Below, piece by piece: positions 28,001 to 53,060 of a stretch of DNA of 64,000 nt (its first letter is position 1; every line of letters begins with the position of its first letter). The position numbers and the translations under genes are program-made. The stretch comes from Albula goreensis (taxonomy: Eukaryota > Chordata > Actinopteri > Albuliformes > Albulidae). A model generated the notes under the pieces. The model worked only from the letters and a program-made list of their open reading frames with translations. It was not told where the DNA came from and ran no database searches. The stretch is taken from NCBI GenBank assembly GCA_022829145.1, contig CM040742.1:4463658-4527657 (forward strand). Reading direction: 5' to 3'.

Positions 28001-31000
28001 ATCTCCGCCTGGTGTTGTAGAAAGCAGCACTGCTTTTTTCTTGTCAGGCTTCTACAATGGCGGTCAAATCGGCCTGAGAGATGTGTTTATCAGTTTTAGC
28101 TGTGGACGATATTTGGGAGGCATGTCTCTTTTTAACTGGCTCTTCATTGCTAGTTACAATAATGAGAGTTACAAAAAAGAATTGACGAGAATAAGGGATA
28201 TCAAAGACAAGGTGAAAGTAGAAATAACGGAGACGGAGGGAGCACAATTCGATTAAGTTGCCATGTCGCCCAGTCAGTCACGTGATCCTCCTGTTTAGCA
28301 TGCTTGTTTAATTTTAATTTCAAGTTCCTGTAGCTAACAGGTTAACTAGCTGTCTTTTACTACCTAACCTACTATTTTGCTACCATTTCAAGTTGTCCTG
28401 TATTTCATATGATTTCTTACATTTCCTCCAAATGTGTAAAATTCTCTTTTAAAATGGAGATCTGCAACATGGTTCAATTTACATCAACAGTAATACCCAT
28501 CAAAGGATCACAGTTTGTATGGTCGGCTGTCTTAACAGGGAGCATCAAATTCATTCTCCATATACAGGCAGTAGTTCTGCTGTAAGGTGCATATTACCAT
28601 CAGGATTTAAATAAATACGTTGAAAGCAACCACAAATCTTAACATCTGGCTAATTTATTCCTTATCGCTCTAGTCACATGCTGCACATATTTTCCTCACG
28701 ATGACTGCGATATATTTAAGCATCGCAGCCTGGGCAGGAAGTTTAAATCCACACCGCAAAGAATGAATTGGCATTCGGTCTTTCTAGCAACCTATGGAAA
28801 TTGTCCCGGTGTAACCTGACAAAAATGTGCTGCTTGAAATTTGACACTCGGACTAAGTATAGCTTGCCACTTCAGGCATGGTGTGGATTGGCTGCGATGA
28901 GGCAAAGCGACCAACAACTTAAAAAAAAAAAAAATTAATCTTGTGCGCTTGTCCAAAAGACAACTTAAACACTTTACCAAGGTTGTCGACATATTCCGTT
29001 TCAGGGATAATGGATGTGTTACTGTATGTCTAGTTGAAGTGCTAATGCAGTGTACATGTCCAGTGGAAAGGCTAATGGAATGTCAGTGCATGTGTCTGGT
29101 TGAAAAGCTAATGGATGCGAATGTGTGTCTCCATTAGGATCCTGAGGCCCTGGCAGAGTTCAGAACCCCGCAGCATCACCAACACCACTGTCTGCACCAA
29201 GTGTGGCGGTGCCGGGCACATTTCCTCTGACTGCAAGTTCACAAGGTATGATTATTTTCAAATGCTCTAACCCTGCACTTGACAAAAAGCTACTGTTTTC
29301 AAAATTGAAATCCATTTTCACCATGTTTCAGAATAATACATTTTTTGTACAGTCTGGAGAAGTGCTAAAATTAGACCGATTTGAAGAGTTGGTGAATGAA
29401 ATGTTAGTACGACTTAGGTTTGTTACATACATCGTTCATTTACGCTAGGGGACTCCTGCCATATGATTTGTGTGGCTCTTTGAATTTTGGGGAAGTGGGT
29501 TGTTGTTTGTGTGAAGTGAATTCCCCCGCTGAGTTGGGTGTGGTCTCTACGCAGTACATTTACTCCCCGGGCCGGGGAGCCGCAGTCAGCCCAGGACCGA
29601 GCACGCATGGATAAGGAGTACCTGTCCCTCATGGCCGAGCTGGGCGAGGCCCCCGTCCCTTCTTCTTCCGGAGGCCCCTCCCACAACCCTCCCAGCGGCC
29701 CCCGGGGCTCGGGCCCCAACAGCAACCAGGCCCCTCCGGTATGTCACACTCCTCCTCCTCTGATACATCCCCACACTGTGGTCAGCACTGAAGCCAAAAT
29801 GAAGTTCCAAATGATTCATTTAAGGCATCAATATGCCACATATGCAATAAGTAGTGACCACAGTTTTGTCAAAGATGTTAGCAGACATGGTTTAGTGTAT
29901 TTGTCTCTCATTCCCTGCTGTAGGGGATAAATAGCGTGGTTGTCATTCTGTCTCTGTCCTTTTCTGTTATTTGTTTATTTAATATGGACAATGCAACTAC
30001 AAATTGTTAAAAGTGAAAACGTGAAACAGATGCGTAGCATACAAGGTTTCTAGCTGATGATAATTTGCCACCCCTGTCCCTTCTGCAGAGCCGCCCACCA
30101 TGGATGTCATCTGGCCCCTCAGAGAATAGGCATTTTCCCAGCATGCACGGCGGCCCCAGCAATCATGGCGGCCATCACAGCTTCCCACCCCCCGTGCCAA
30201 GTATGGGTGGGCACCCCATGCCCCCCAGCCACAACGGCCCTCCGCCCCCGTGGATGCAGCCTCCCCCTCCTCCGATGAACCAGGGACCTGGGCCACATGG
30301 CCCCCCGCCGATGGGTGAGTGCATGTGTGAGAGAGCGCCTATGTGTCAGTCTGTTTGGATACTGAAAGGGTATGTGGGAATGTACTGATATCTAACATCT
30401 GGCTGGAGTGGTCTCTCTGTAATCCTCTCCTCCGTTTGTCTGTATTAGGTTTGCTGCCCCCTATGGGCCTGATGCCGCCACCACCTCCACCACCCAATGG
30501 TCAGCCACCTCCGCCTCCGTCCGCTCCCTTGCCTCCATGGCAGCAGCAAGCTCCACCACCGCCCCCTGCCAGCAGCATGGGCACCAGTGCGCCATTGCCC
30601 TGGCAACAAAGTAAGCGAAACAAGTCTGGGTTCTCTGGTAGTACCCTCTACCAGTTTTTCTTTTGGACTCCCTCTCTTGCGCTGTCTCTTGTCAAATTTA
30701 ATGTCCAATAAGAGAACTTCCCATCTCAACTACATGGATGATGAGACAAACCAGGTTTATCTTTACCTCCCTCTCTCCCTGCAGACACCGTCACCACCTC
30801 CACCCCTGGCTCGGGTAACCTGCCCCCATGGCAGCAGCAGCAGTCCTCAGCAGGAGGCGCGGCCCAGCCGCCCCCTCCCATGGGCACCCCCTCCATGGTG
30901 CCCCCTCCCCCAGGAGTCCAACCACCCCTGCCCCCCGGCGCGCCGCCCCCACCTCCACCCCCACCACCTGGATCAGCGGGCATGATGTACGCCCCACCAC

Positions 31001-31116
31001 CCCCTCCTCCGCCCATGGACCCCACTAACTTTGTCACCATGATGGGAATGGGAGTCCCAGGCATGCCCCCCTTCGGGATGCCCCCGGCCCCTCCCCCTCC
31101 ACCCCCACAGAATTAA
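16004..31116 (+). CDS. sf1: Splicing factor 1 (branch-point binding protein), 12 coding exons, 675 aa
   Basis: SF1 recognises the intron branch-point sequence together with U2AF during early spliceosome assembly. Coding exons: 16004-16268, 17599-17730, 20394-20469, 23387-23539, 24104-24193, 24382-24565, 25438-25553, 29138-29245, 29555-29738, 30089-30314, 30449-30610, 30785-31116; all junctions are GT/AG and phases agree. In order: [13 protein letters not shown] start with a Pro-rich exon 1 like the long mammalian isoform; U2AF ligand motif KKARKRSRW (W101); SPSP at 159-162; KH domain about 215-300 with GPRG loop 237-240; QUA2 about 301-338; CCHC knuckle C358, C361, H366, C371; then a Pro-rich tail with PPPWMQ and PLPWQQ repeats ending PPPPPQN. 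Only one knuckle is present, as in other animals. Exon 9 adds STFTPRA before the usual GEPQSAQ. The ATG was chosen because it matches the family start; an upstream in-frame GTG is not needed. Confidence 0.97.
16269..25437 (+). other. sf1 introns 1-6, no further gene seen
   Basis: Introns 1 (16269-17598), 2 (17731-20393) and 3 (20470-23386) are the long ones. They hold AT-rich DNA, short homopolymers (T run 23101-23116, C run before exon 4), a GTC triplet run at about 22604-22617 and a possible inverted old LINE/SINE tail at about 21393-21440. A 120-codon antisense frame at 22634-22996 has no recognisable motif. Confidence 0.5.
25690..26451 (-). mobile_element. Unclassified, possibly LTR-like block in sf1 intron 7
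   Basis: Read on the minus strand, the block starts TGTGACAGAGGGC exactly where the neighbouring antisense LINE frame stops. It contains a GC box and a TATA-like ATATAAAAG (about 25985-25995 on the + strand). This is how an LTR looks, but I found no second copy, no target duplication and no primer binding site, so it could be another repeat class. The lower limit is approximate. Confidence 0.3.
26452..28260 (-). mobile_element. L1-like LINE remnant, antisense within sf1 intron 7
   Basis: On the minus strand 27396-27079 encodes the segment before the L1 reverse transcriptase ([16 protein letters not shown]). Residues around LSLLNIYAK follow at about 27000. 26907-26494 encodes reverse transcriptase motifs [22 protein letters not shown] and PLSPLL. 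The catalytic YADD box is preserved at 26502-26513 but lies in a different frame from the preceding ORF, so a frameshift separates them. Stops and gaps interrupt the rest. A charged frame at 28247-28044 may be the beginning of ORF1. The element is dead and lies opposite to sf1. Limits are approximate. Confidence 0.75.
29008..29137 (+). repeat. Minisatellite forming the sf1 exon 8 splice acceptor
   Basis: Four units starting TAATG at 29008, 29043, 29073 and 29109 (35, 30, 36 and 29 bp) share a TGTCYRGTKGAARRGC-like core. The last unit ends in CTCCATTAG, which is the acceptor of sf1 exon 8 at 29138. The array replaces most of the usual polypyrimidine tract. Confidence 0.7.
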
Positions 31117-31760
31117 ATCCCATCCCCCATTCTTATAAGGCATACAGCAGCAGTGCCCATATGTCCCACATTCTGTCTGTCACACATACACATGAGCACA
31201 CACACATACACACACACACACATTCACCCACCCTGGGGACTGCCTTAGAGAAGACCATTGTTTAACGAAAGCTGTTCTGGTTCAGTTCATCTACATGATG
31301 TAACGTTTGCCAAGGTCTTCGTTTTTAAAAAAAAAAGAGAAGGAAAAAAGTATCTGTATGCTCGTTAGCTCTGTTTTCTTTGTTTTTTTATATTCTGTAT
31401 TTACTTAGCAGATGTCCTTATTTTGGGACTTCAGTAACATTTTTTTTCTCTTATAGAAAACCATGTTCATTTATGCAGCTGGGTATTTGACTAAAGCAGT
31501 TCGTATTTAGTAAACCCTTAAAGAAAACCAGGGCAATTTCCCAACTGGGATTTGAACAAATGACCTTCTGGATATCAGCAGAGTTTCCCAGTAACTGTCA
31601 TGAATTGCTGTCCACTTTGCCCCTTTCCCTCCTCTCCCCTCCCCATCCCTCCTCCCCCATTGTTGTGGCTAGATTGTCCCTCTAAACCCTTTTGTTATAG
31701 AGGTAGGAAATTAAAAGAACTGCGCTGATAAAAAAAATAAATGTGACTGAATTATACATT
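31117..31760 (+). other. sf1: sf1 3' untranslated region
   Basis: The region downstream of the TAA contains a CA-rich microsatellite (31181-31222), CT-rich stretches and an AATAAA at 31736-31741. Further AATAAA motifs at 32202-32207, 33987-33992 and 34061-34066 make longer 3'UTR forms possible. The end of the main transcript is inferred. Confidence 0.6.
31736..31741 (+). terminator. sf1: Polyadenylation signal, likely sf1
   Basis: Canonical AATAAA at the end of an A-rich run, about 620 bases after the stop codon and the first such hexamer downstream. Confidence 0.5.
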
Positions 31761-34260
31761 TGCTTAACTTATTGACTGTTTTTAAGGGTTAGGCATTTCT
31801 CTCTGGGGTAAAAGTATATATTTTTGTGATCATACAGTGCTGTTGGGTGTGAGTGCCCTGAGAATGTGGGGTGTTCAGTTTAATGCAGGGTTTCATTTGA
31901 TCAAATTTAAGTTGAAAACTCTGTGAGGTCACTCTGAATCTAGAGTGTGGTAAGACTTGGGACTGATCGGCTTAAATGGGCTGAGTTCCCTCCTTTCAAC
32001 GTTCAGCTAGCCTACACTTGATCAGCCACTCTGAGCAGTTTGTGTGTATGTGTGTGTGTTCAGAGCGTTTTGAAATGGGTGATTTTGGTGTGATCTGTAA
32101 TTGAATTTTGAGCTAAAGAATTCAAATAGAGTGTGTTGTCCCCTGTGGAAAGTAGTTTTTTTTTTTTTTTCTGCCTTTTTATTTCTGTGACAGTTAACTG
32201 TAATAAAATCAAACCAAACTGTTATCGGTTTTATGTAGGAATGGCTTTCTTTTAAATCAAAATGACTGTGTCATACACCTGAACAGATAAAAGGTTTAAC
32301 AGGAATAAGATTGTCCTGAATGAGCTCCATATTATCAGCTGAAGTTCTGATTCTCTGCAAAAGAAAAACAAATGGATGCATACTGGCCTCCCAGGCACAC
32401 CCCTGACATTAGGAGTGAGTAAATATAGGAGCAAGGAAGGAGGACATGGAGAATCTGATCTTTCTCATGAATGCATAAGATGAACTACACATGTACTTTA
32501 ATTTTTTAATGCAGCCACAGTGAATTGCCAACAAAACAACTATCAAAAATGAAAAGATTTGCTTTCTTTTACAGCCTGTGCTGTGACAGACTTTCACAGA
32601 GAGTTGTCCGGGATGCGTTGCATTGATTCAGTGCTTTTCAAGTGGTCATACCTCCAAAGAGATCTTCAGCCGAAGCAGTAACCCTGCAGTCACACTGATA
32701 GACATTAGGCCCAGCAGTTACCATGTTTGTCCACAAGAGGAACTGTGAGGGGCAAAAAAGGCCAGCAGTGTAGTCCCAGTCAGCATAAAGTTTCCAGGGG
32801 GTTTTATCTACGAACATGAAACGGGTATATTTGAATAGAGTGAATAGGTAAAGGACCCTTTAGTGTTTGGTGACTACTATGTGTATGATTTTCTCTAGAC
32901 AAAGTTTGCTCTGGACTGTGGAGTCCAGAAAAGCAATTCACTGTTGGTTATTCCACAGGGGACTGTGCAGTTGAGTTAACCTGCCATGTTATGGTGCACC
33001 CAGTTTGTCACACGATCTTACTGTGTTGATATTCTTAACAGCTGTACATTTAACTCTTGGTTGTTGAATGAAACTTGAGATTGTTTTGTAGCTCTGAAGA
33101 ACTAGATTTTTGTTTGTCCTGGTATATTGCTGCTTGTCTATAAAGGATTTTGCTGGGCTTGAATTTGTAAATGTAACTTTTTTTTGTTGTTTGTTTTTTT
33201 TTTTTTTTTTAAAGACGTTAGTTTTATAAATGGATGTGAAAGCATCACTGTATGTTAAATCTTAAAATTTCCATTGTCCTTAATTTTAACTTGATTTGAA
33301 ATTGTCCGTATTTAGTTGAACCTTTGTATATCAAATACTTTTTTCTCACTTGGAAAGCAGTCAGTCTTTTTTGTTTTTTTTATTTAATCCTGTTCTCCAT
33401 AGATCAGGGTCAGCACATATGGTATATACGTCTCAAACTGGCAGGTGGGCCGTGCGGAGTGGGTCACTTGTGTGTGACAGTTTTATTCACTTCCTCCAAA
33501 CAGTCTCCCGTTTCCTATTTGAATCACTTCTGCACCTCACTTTTGTCTCCCCTGCTTTTGTGTAAAAACTATTTCAAAATGGAAAAAAAGAGGTGATGTG
33601 TGAATTTGGTTGTCAGTTTTTTATTTTTGTTATGGGTCATCCCATTTTAAATATGTTCGTTCTTGATCATAATGCACAAAGTGAAACTATTTTTGTATTA
33701 ATCTAGCCAGCACCTCCTGTCTTGATCAGACATGGAGGTCCACTAACCAGTTGCCAGGCAAGTACCTTTTTTTTCCCCTTTATAAAGCAAAAATGGGGAA
33801 AGCATTTAAACTCGTATGTTTGAAGTCATTCCACACCTGAGGTTTTTCTGGCTACCGCCCATTCGACCCCCGTCAGACCTTACCAGCAGCACTGCTTATT
33901 CGTCAAATTTATTTGTGATATTTAACACCAGGAGTCTTGCTTGCCCTGTTTTCTGTATAACTGACGTTAAGTTGTTGCCCCATTCAAATAAAGAATCTTT
34001 ATATGTATATAGTACACTCATATGTCATGTATACATTGTTTTTTTTTTCTTGCCAGCCATAATAAAGGGGAGTATAACAAATTTGTGTGTTTTTTTTTTT
34101 TTTTTTTTTTTATAAATATATAAACTGGTTTTTATATTGAAGCTAGTTCTGGCAGCATTTAAAAATATTTAGCAGTACCACTGACAGTGAGTAGGCCAGT
34201 AAATGTAGACTTCGGTTTGTACTCCTGACATTCACACTGGCGTGCCTTTCAAATATCATG
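31761..34260. other. sf1-pygm spacer, no gene recognised
   Basis: AT-rich DNA with T homopolymers (32156-32170, about 33179-33210, 34089-34110) and three more AATAAA motifs on the + strand. It may be partly extended sf1 3'UTR. No open frame resembles a known protein. Confidence 0.45.
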
Positions 34261-34282
34261 ACCTTTGGGAGCAGGTTAGCCA

Positions 34283-34292
34283 CTAAAAATAG
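34283..34292 (+). promoter_or_regulatory. pygm: MEF2 consensus site upstream of pygm
   Basis: CTAAAAATAG is a perfect match to the MEF2 consensus YTAWWWWTAR. It lies about 500 bases before the pygm TATA box. MEF2 drives many muscle genes, and the neighbouring gene is muscle glycogen phosphorylase. Function is inferred. Confidence 0.5.
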
Positions 34293-34697
34293 CCTTTGCT
34301 GTCTTATCCTGTACTATCCTCAGCTATGTCTTCCAGTAACATAAGTGAAAATCGTCTTGTGAGTGGAACTCTGGGAATTGTAGTGCTATTAAAATTTTGC
34401 TGTGTGCCTCTTTAATGACAGTTTTTGGTTGTGTGTCTTTGAAATGTAGATCAAGTAGTAGTTGAGTAGTGAATCTGTCAGTGCCCTCATCCACTAAAAC
34501 ACATCGGATCATGCAGTGTTAAACAAAAAATAAAATTGTGTGCCTATTATGCTGCTTGATACATGTGTAGGAAGGCAGTGTGATGGATAAAAACAATGAA
34601 AAGTTATTTCCCAATACGGACTTTGTCACCTTTTTCTCGATAAAACAGTTGTAATTTATGACCACTTTTCAAGGAAACTTTTCTAGAGAAAGTGGTG

Positions 34698-34906
34698 CAG
34701 CTGTAAAATTTTGATCTGGGGTAGGGAGGCCGACCATCGATTGGTCAGGAGCTTCAGAGAGACCCCGCCCCTTTTCTCAATATAAATGATGCTTGCTTTA
34801 AAACCGTGTGGACCGGCGTATAGGCTTGAGTGGGCAAGGGTGGTGCACGTTAACTGATTTACCCATTTTTTGTGCCATCCAGCATATTTGAAAACAGGTC
34901 AGGAAG
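34698..34906 (+). promoter_or_regulatory. pygm: pygm core promoter and 5'UTR
   Basis: In order: E-box CAGCTG (34698-34703, the type bound by myogenic bHLH factors), inverted CCAAT (34740-34744), GC box CCCCGCCCC (34763-34771) and TATA box TATAAAT (34781-34787). Transcription should start near 34812, giving a 5'UTR of about 95 bases before the ATG at 34907. Confidence 0.7.
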
Positions 34907-49482
<14,576 letters not shown>

Positions 49483-51010
49483 CCACCCTGGCTCCACCAG
49501 ACAACACCCCTCTAACGCAACAAATTCAAGGAAAAATCAACTTTAAATAGAACCACAAAAATAATAATAATTAAAAAAAAAAACAAACATGCACCCCTGA
49601 TATTTAGAGTTTGCTTGTGCGAAACGTGACTGCATTTCCCTAGTCCTGGAGTAGCCGTAGTGACCCCTGTCCTAGCTGTTTGTCTGCCATGGTGGCGTGC
49701 CTTGATGAATTTTCCACCTAAAGCAACCTGTCAATGTTCAACATCCCATATTCCATCAATGGACAATCTCCTGACACATTCACCTTTCACCAATAATCAA
49801 CCTCTTTCCTGCTCCGCAAGATATTCCTCCCAGGATGTGTCAGCCTAACTGTAAGGTGAAAAAAGCCGTTATCTGTCATCTCTCTCTCCCTTCCTCCTTT
49901 ATTGGTGGATCTGAGATCAGTCAGACTTCGATGATTGCAGGAAGAAAGTCAGAGGAAACCTGGAGGAGAGCAGGGACATTTAAAAACATAAGTATGTCAA
50001 AGAGCAAATGAATCTGTATTCTGAAATGCCTAACCACCATCCTGTTACCATGTTTGGTCGAAACTGGGCCTCGACTCTACTTCACTGTGACAAAGGGCTT
50101 AACAGTGGCTGTCTGGTTCTTTCCTTCAGTTAAAAGAGTATTGTCCTACACCTGTTGTGTCCTTACCTCTTCTAAAATAGGGCTATGTTTCACTGTTTTA
50201 GCTGGAGTGTGAGCTCAAAGAATGCGTTATCAGTCAGGAAAGCGGCCACTGATTGATGTGCCTTTAGCTTTTATGTGAAGCTCACACCTCTGAAACCCAC
50301 CCTGCTGTTTGTAACACAAAATGGCTGAACAAATCTCAAGGTTTGGTTGGCCAGCACTGTGACTGAGGTTCTGGGAGTTGGGTTGACTTCTGTGGCCTCT
50401 CTCTCCTTCTCTCTCTGGGCTGTGAACCCTACCCTCCTCAAGGTGACCCATTTGCAAAACAGGTTTACAGTGTGGGTCGGTTGTGGGTGCACTTGGGTGA
50501 ACATGCATGCGACTGGATATTATTTTACACTTTTAATGGTTAAGGTAGAAATGGGAATTGTAAAGCAGCTAGCCCTTTGTTTTTTTCCTCCTGTACCTAT
50601 TACGTATGTCCAATATGAAGTCATGTTTTTATTCTAATAAGTGAAGATCATCATTGTGTCTGTTCTATGTCGCCAAAAGCAGCTAAGCGATCAACATGGA
50701 GAAAAAATTTGCCGGGGGTGGGTAGGGGTTCTGTGTGTGTGTCCATGGGTGTGTCCATGGGTGTGTGTGTGTGTATATGTGTGTGTGGATGTGAGAGAGA
50801 GAGAAAGATAGAGAGAGTGTGTGTGTTAACGTTCTCTGGCTGCCTCTAGCCAGTCCCAGGAGGGACCCATAAGGGCAAATAATGGGTTGACTCTCCTGGA
50901 AATGGGAACGGAGATTGGTAATGGGCCCTTGGCTTAGACCCAATCCAAAGTATCTTACCGACGACACTGTCATTAAACAGAACCAATAAAGTTATAACAG
51001 CCAAGAGAAT
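49483..51010 (+). other. pygm: pygm 3' untranslated region
   Basis: About 1.5 kb from the TAA to the AATAAA at 50985-50990. It contains a compound GT/GA microsatellite at 50732-50826 with a duplicated GTGTGTCCATGG motif. No coding frame with recognisable motifs is present. Confidence 0.6.
50985..50990 (+). terminator. pygm: Polyadenylation signal, likely pygm
   Basis: AATAAA followed about 30 bases later by a T/G-rich element (TTGTCTTCTGTTTTGC). It is the best-placed canonical signal in the 3' flank. Confidence 0.6.
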
Positions 51011-51639
51011 GGACTTGTCTTCTGTTTTGCATCAAAGGTCCCACTCTGTTCATTTGTTTTTTTTTTTAAATAGGGATTTCTATGACAGTTACATGCCTCC
51101 TAAAGAGGAGTAATCTGACATATACATTAACTATGTATCAAAATAACAATGTCTACAATAGTATATACAAAAATCAGTCATAAAACAATAAAACTTTATG
51201 AAAACAACACCAACTAAATATAGCTGCAAGCAGCAATTTAGTGTTCCAAGCCAGATGCAAGCACATATTAAAGCAACATCAAATTGACTAATTTTCCAAA
51301 TGAAGAATGTCATATTTTTGTGGATTGCATTTGGCATCAGCTTTAAACCTATAAGCTCTTTGTTACAAACCACACCATAACTCAGAATGACATTACTTAA
51401 TTTACAGAGCAGTGCTACATCTGAGAAAAAAATCTTGTATCTATAAGCAGTTAAAATATTATTTTATACATCATTCTTACACAGAAAACAAGACATGGTA
51501 AAGTTGATGAAACATTACAGAATTAAATAGCTGAAATCAGTCAGTGTTTTCATGATGTCACATGACCCACAGAAGCAAAGACAACTTGAGAATCACTTAA
51601 GTAGCGATTGACACAGATGTAACGGAGCTATTGTACACA

Positions 51640-52104
51640 GAACACCCCTCAAAAATGACCCCTCCCCATAAACAACCAGGTGACCTGTTGACAGCGGAGG
51701 TGAGGAACAGCCTCTCCAAAATCAATCCACACAAAACCAACACACAAAACAAGACCAACAACACACCAGGCCATGTGCTCAACGAATGCATGAGTCAGCT
51801 GGCTGACATCCTCACAGGCATCTTCAATACATCTTTTATCCTAGCTGCTATACCCAAGTGTCTCAAGACCACCACTATTATCCTGGTTCCCAGGAAGCAA
51901 ACAGTGACCTGACTAAATGACTGTTGGCCCACTGCACTCACTCTGATCATTATGAAGTGTTTTGAGAGAATAGTCAAGTCACATATCAAGGCCTTGCACC
52001 CCAGCTCAAGCGACCCACTCCAGTTTGCCTACTGCCCAAACCAGTCCACTGACGACACTATTTCTACTGTCCTCCACCTCTCCCTCTCTCACATGGACAA
52101 TAAG
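51640..52104 (+). mobile_element. LINE reverse transcriptase remnant, 5' part
   Basis: The frame encodes non-LTR reverse transcriptase blocks from KINPHKTN through [28 protein letters not shown] and [15 protein letters not shown], ending at SHMDNK. This is the layout of a jockey-superfamily LINE common in fish genomes. A stop lies near 51909 and substitutions mark it as dead. The frame is broken off at about 52104, where an unrelated retroelement fragment begins. Confidence 0.75.
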
Positions 52105-52828
52105 ACCCCCTCGCCAGAGGATACTGGCAAGTGTAAGTGGCTCCAAAGTCTCATCCAAAGACTGCCTTTGTCTCCCATAAAGGACTATATCAGTTTAATG
52201 TCATGCCCTTTGGCTTGTCAAATGCGCCAGCAACCTTTCAACAATTGATGAACTCTGTGTTGGCTGGGCTAATATACAATTCCTGTGTGGTTTATCTGGA
52301 AGACATTGTTGTCACTTCCCCCACTTTCAAACATCACATTGAAGACCTCACGAGGGTGTTGGGCCGCTGGTTTGTCCCTGAAGTTGAAGAAATGCCACTG
52401 TTGCAAGTCTTCCCTTCGCTACTTAGGCTATATGGCGACACCAGAAGGTTTGAGCCCAGATAAAAACAAAGTGAGTGTCATCAAGGACTTCCCAGAGCTA
52501 ACGTCTGTGAAGCAGGTTCAGCAGTGCCTTGGTATGACCAGCTACTATAGGCGGTTTATCTCAGAATATGCCAAGATCGCTGAGCCCATCATTTCCCTGA
52601 CCAGAGATGGAGTGCCATTCACATAGGAGGAGAGCTGTCAGGAGGCACTAAAACACCTGAAATTGCATTTGACCACAGCCCCTGTGTTGGTTCTCCCAGA
52701 CTCTGAGAAGCCGTTTGCAATCCACACAGATGCTTGTGATGTTGGTTTAAGTGCAGCTGTGGTTCAGAACAGATGATAAGGAAGTCGAAAGAGCTTTGGC
52801 ATTTGCCAGCCGCACGCATGCCGTCTTC
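52105..52828 (+). mobile_element. Ty3/gypsy pol fragment (RT and RNase H) inside the LINE
   Basis: The frame carries LTR-retrotransposon reverse transcriptase motifs ([20 protein letters not shown]) and the active-site box YLED at 52293-52304, where the family has YLDD. Downstream are YLGY, LGMTSYYRRF, an RNase H start (HTDACD) and ERALAFASR. Several stops and at least one frameshift (near 52370) disable it. No LTR, integrase or gag flanks it, so it is not a whole inserted element. Confidence 0.8.
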
Positions 52829-53060
52829 ACAATACGTATGTAAGAATGCTGTTCATTGACAGCTCAGTTTTCAACACAATCATCTCGCAGAAGCTAATCC
52901 TGAAACTCAGTGGACTAGGCTTCAGTACGTTCCTCTGTAATTGGATCCTGGACTTCCTTACAGGATGGTCCCAGTCGGTTCGCATTGGTATCAACACCTC
53001 CAGCACTGTCATACACACTGACACACATAGCTTCTTCCCCCATGCCGTTAGGCTCCTCAA
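52829..53060 (+). mobile_element. LINE reverse transcriptase remnant, 3' part
   Basis: LINE homology resumes with TYVRMLFID (52834 on), the block expected directly after the DNK at 52096-52104. It continues through [10 protein letters not shown] and QSVRIG to about 53010. It then jumps to [10 protein letters not shown], a motif near the LINE C-terminus, so an internal deletion has removed the middle, including the catalytic block. Confidence 0.7.

Noticed and set aside
30445-31064. Gly/Trp-rich minus-strand frames opposite sf1 exons 11-12
   Set aside because: They are the antisense reading of proline-rich codons and carry no independent evidence.
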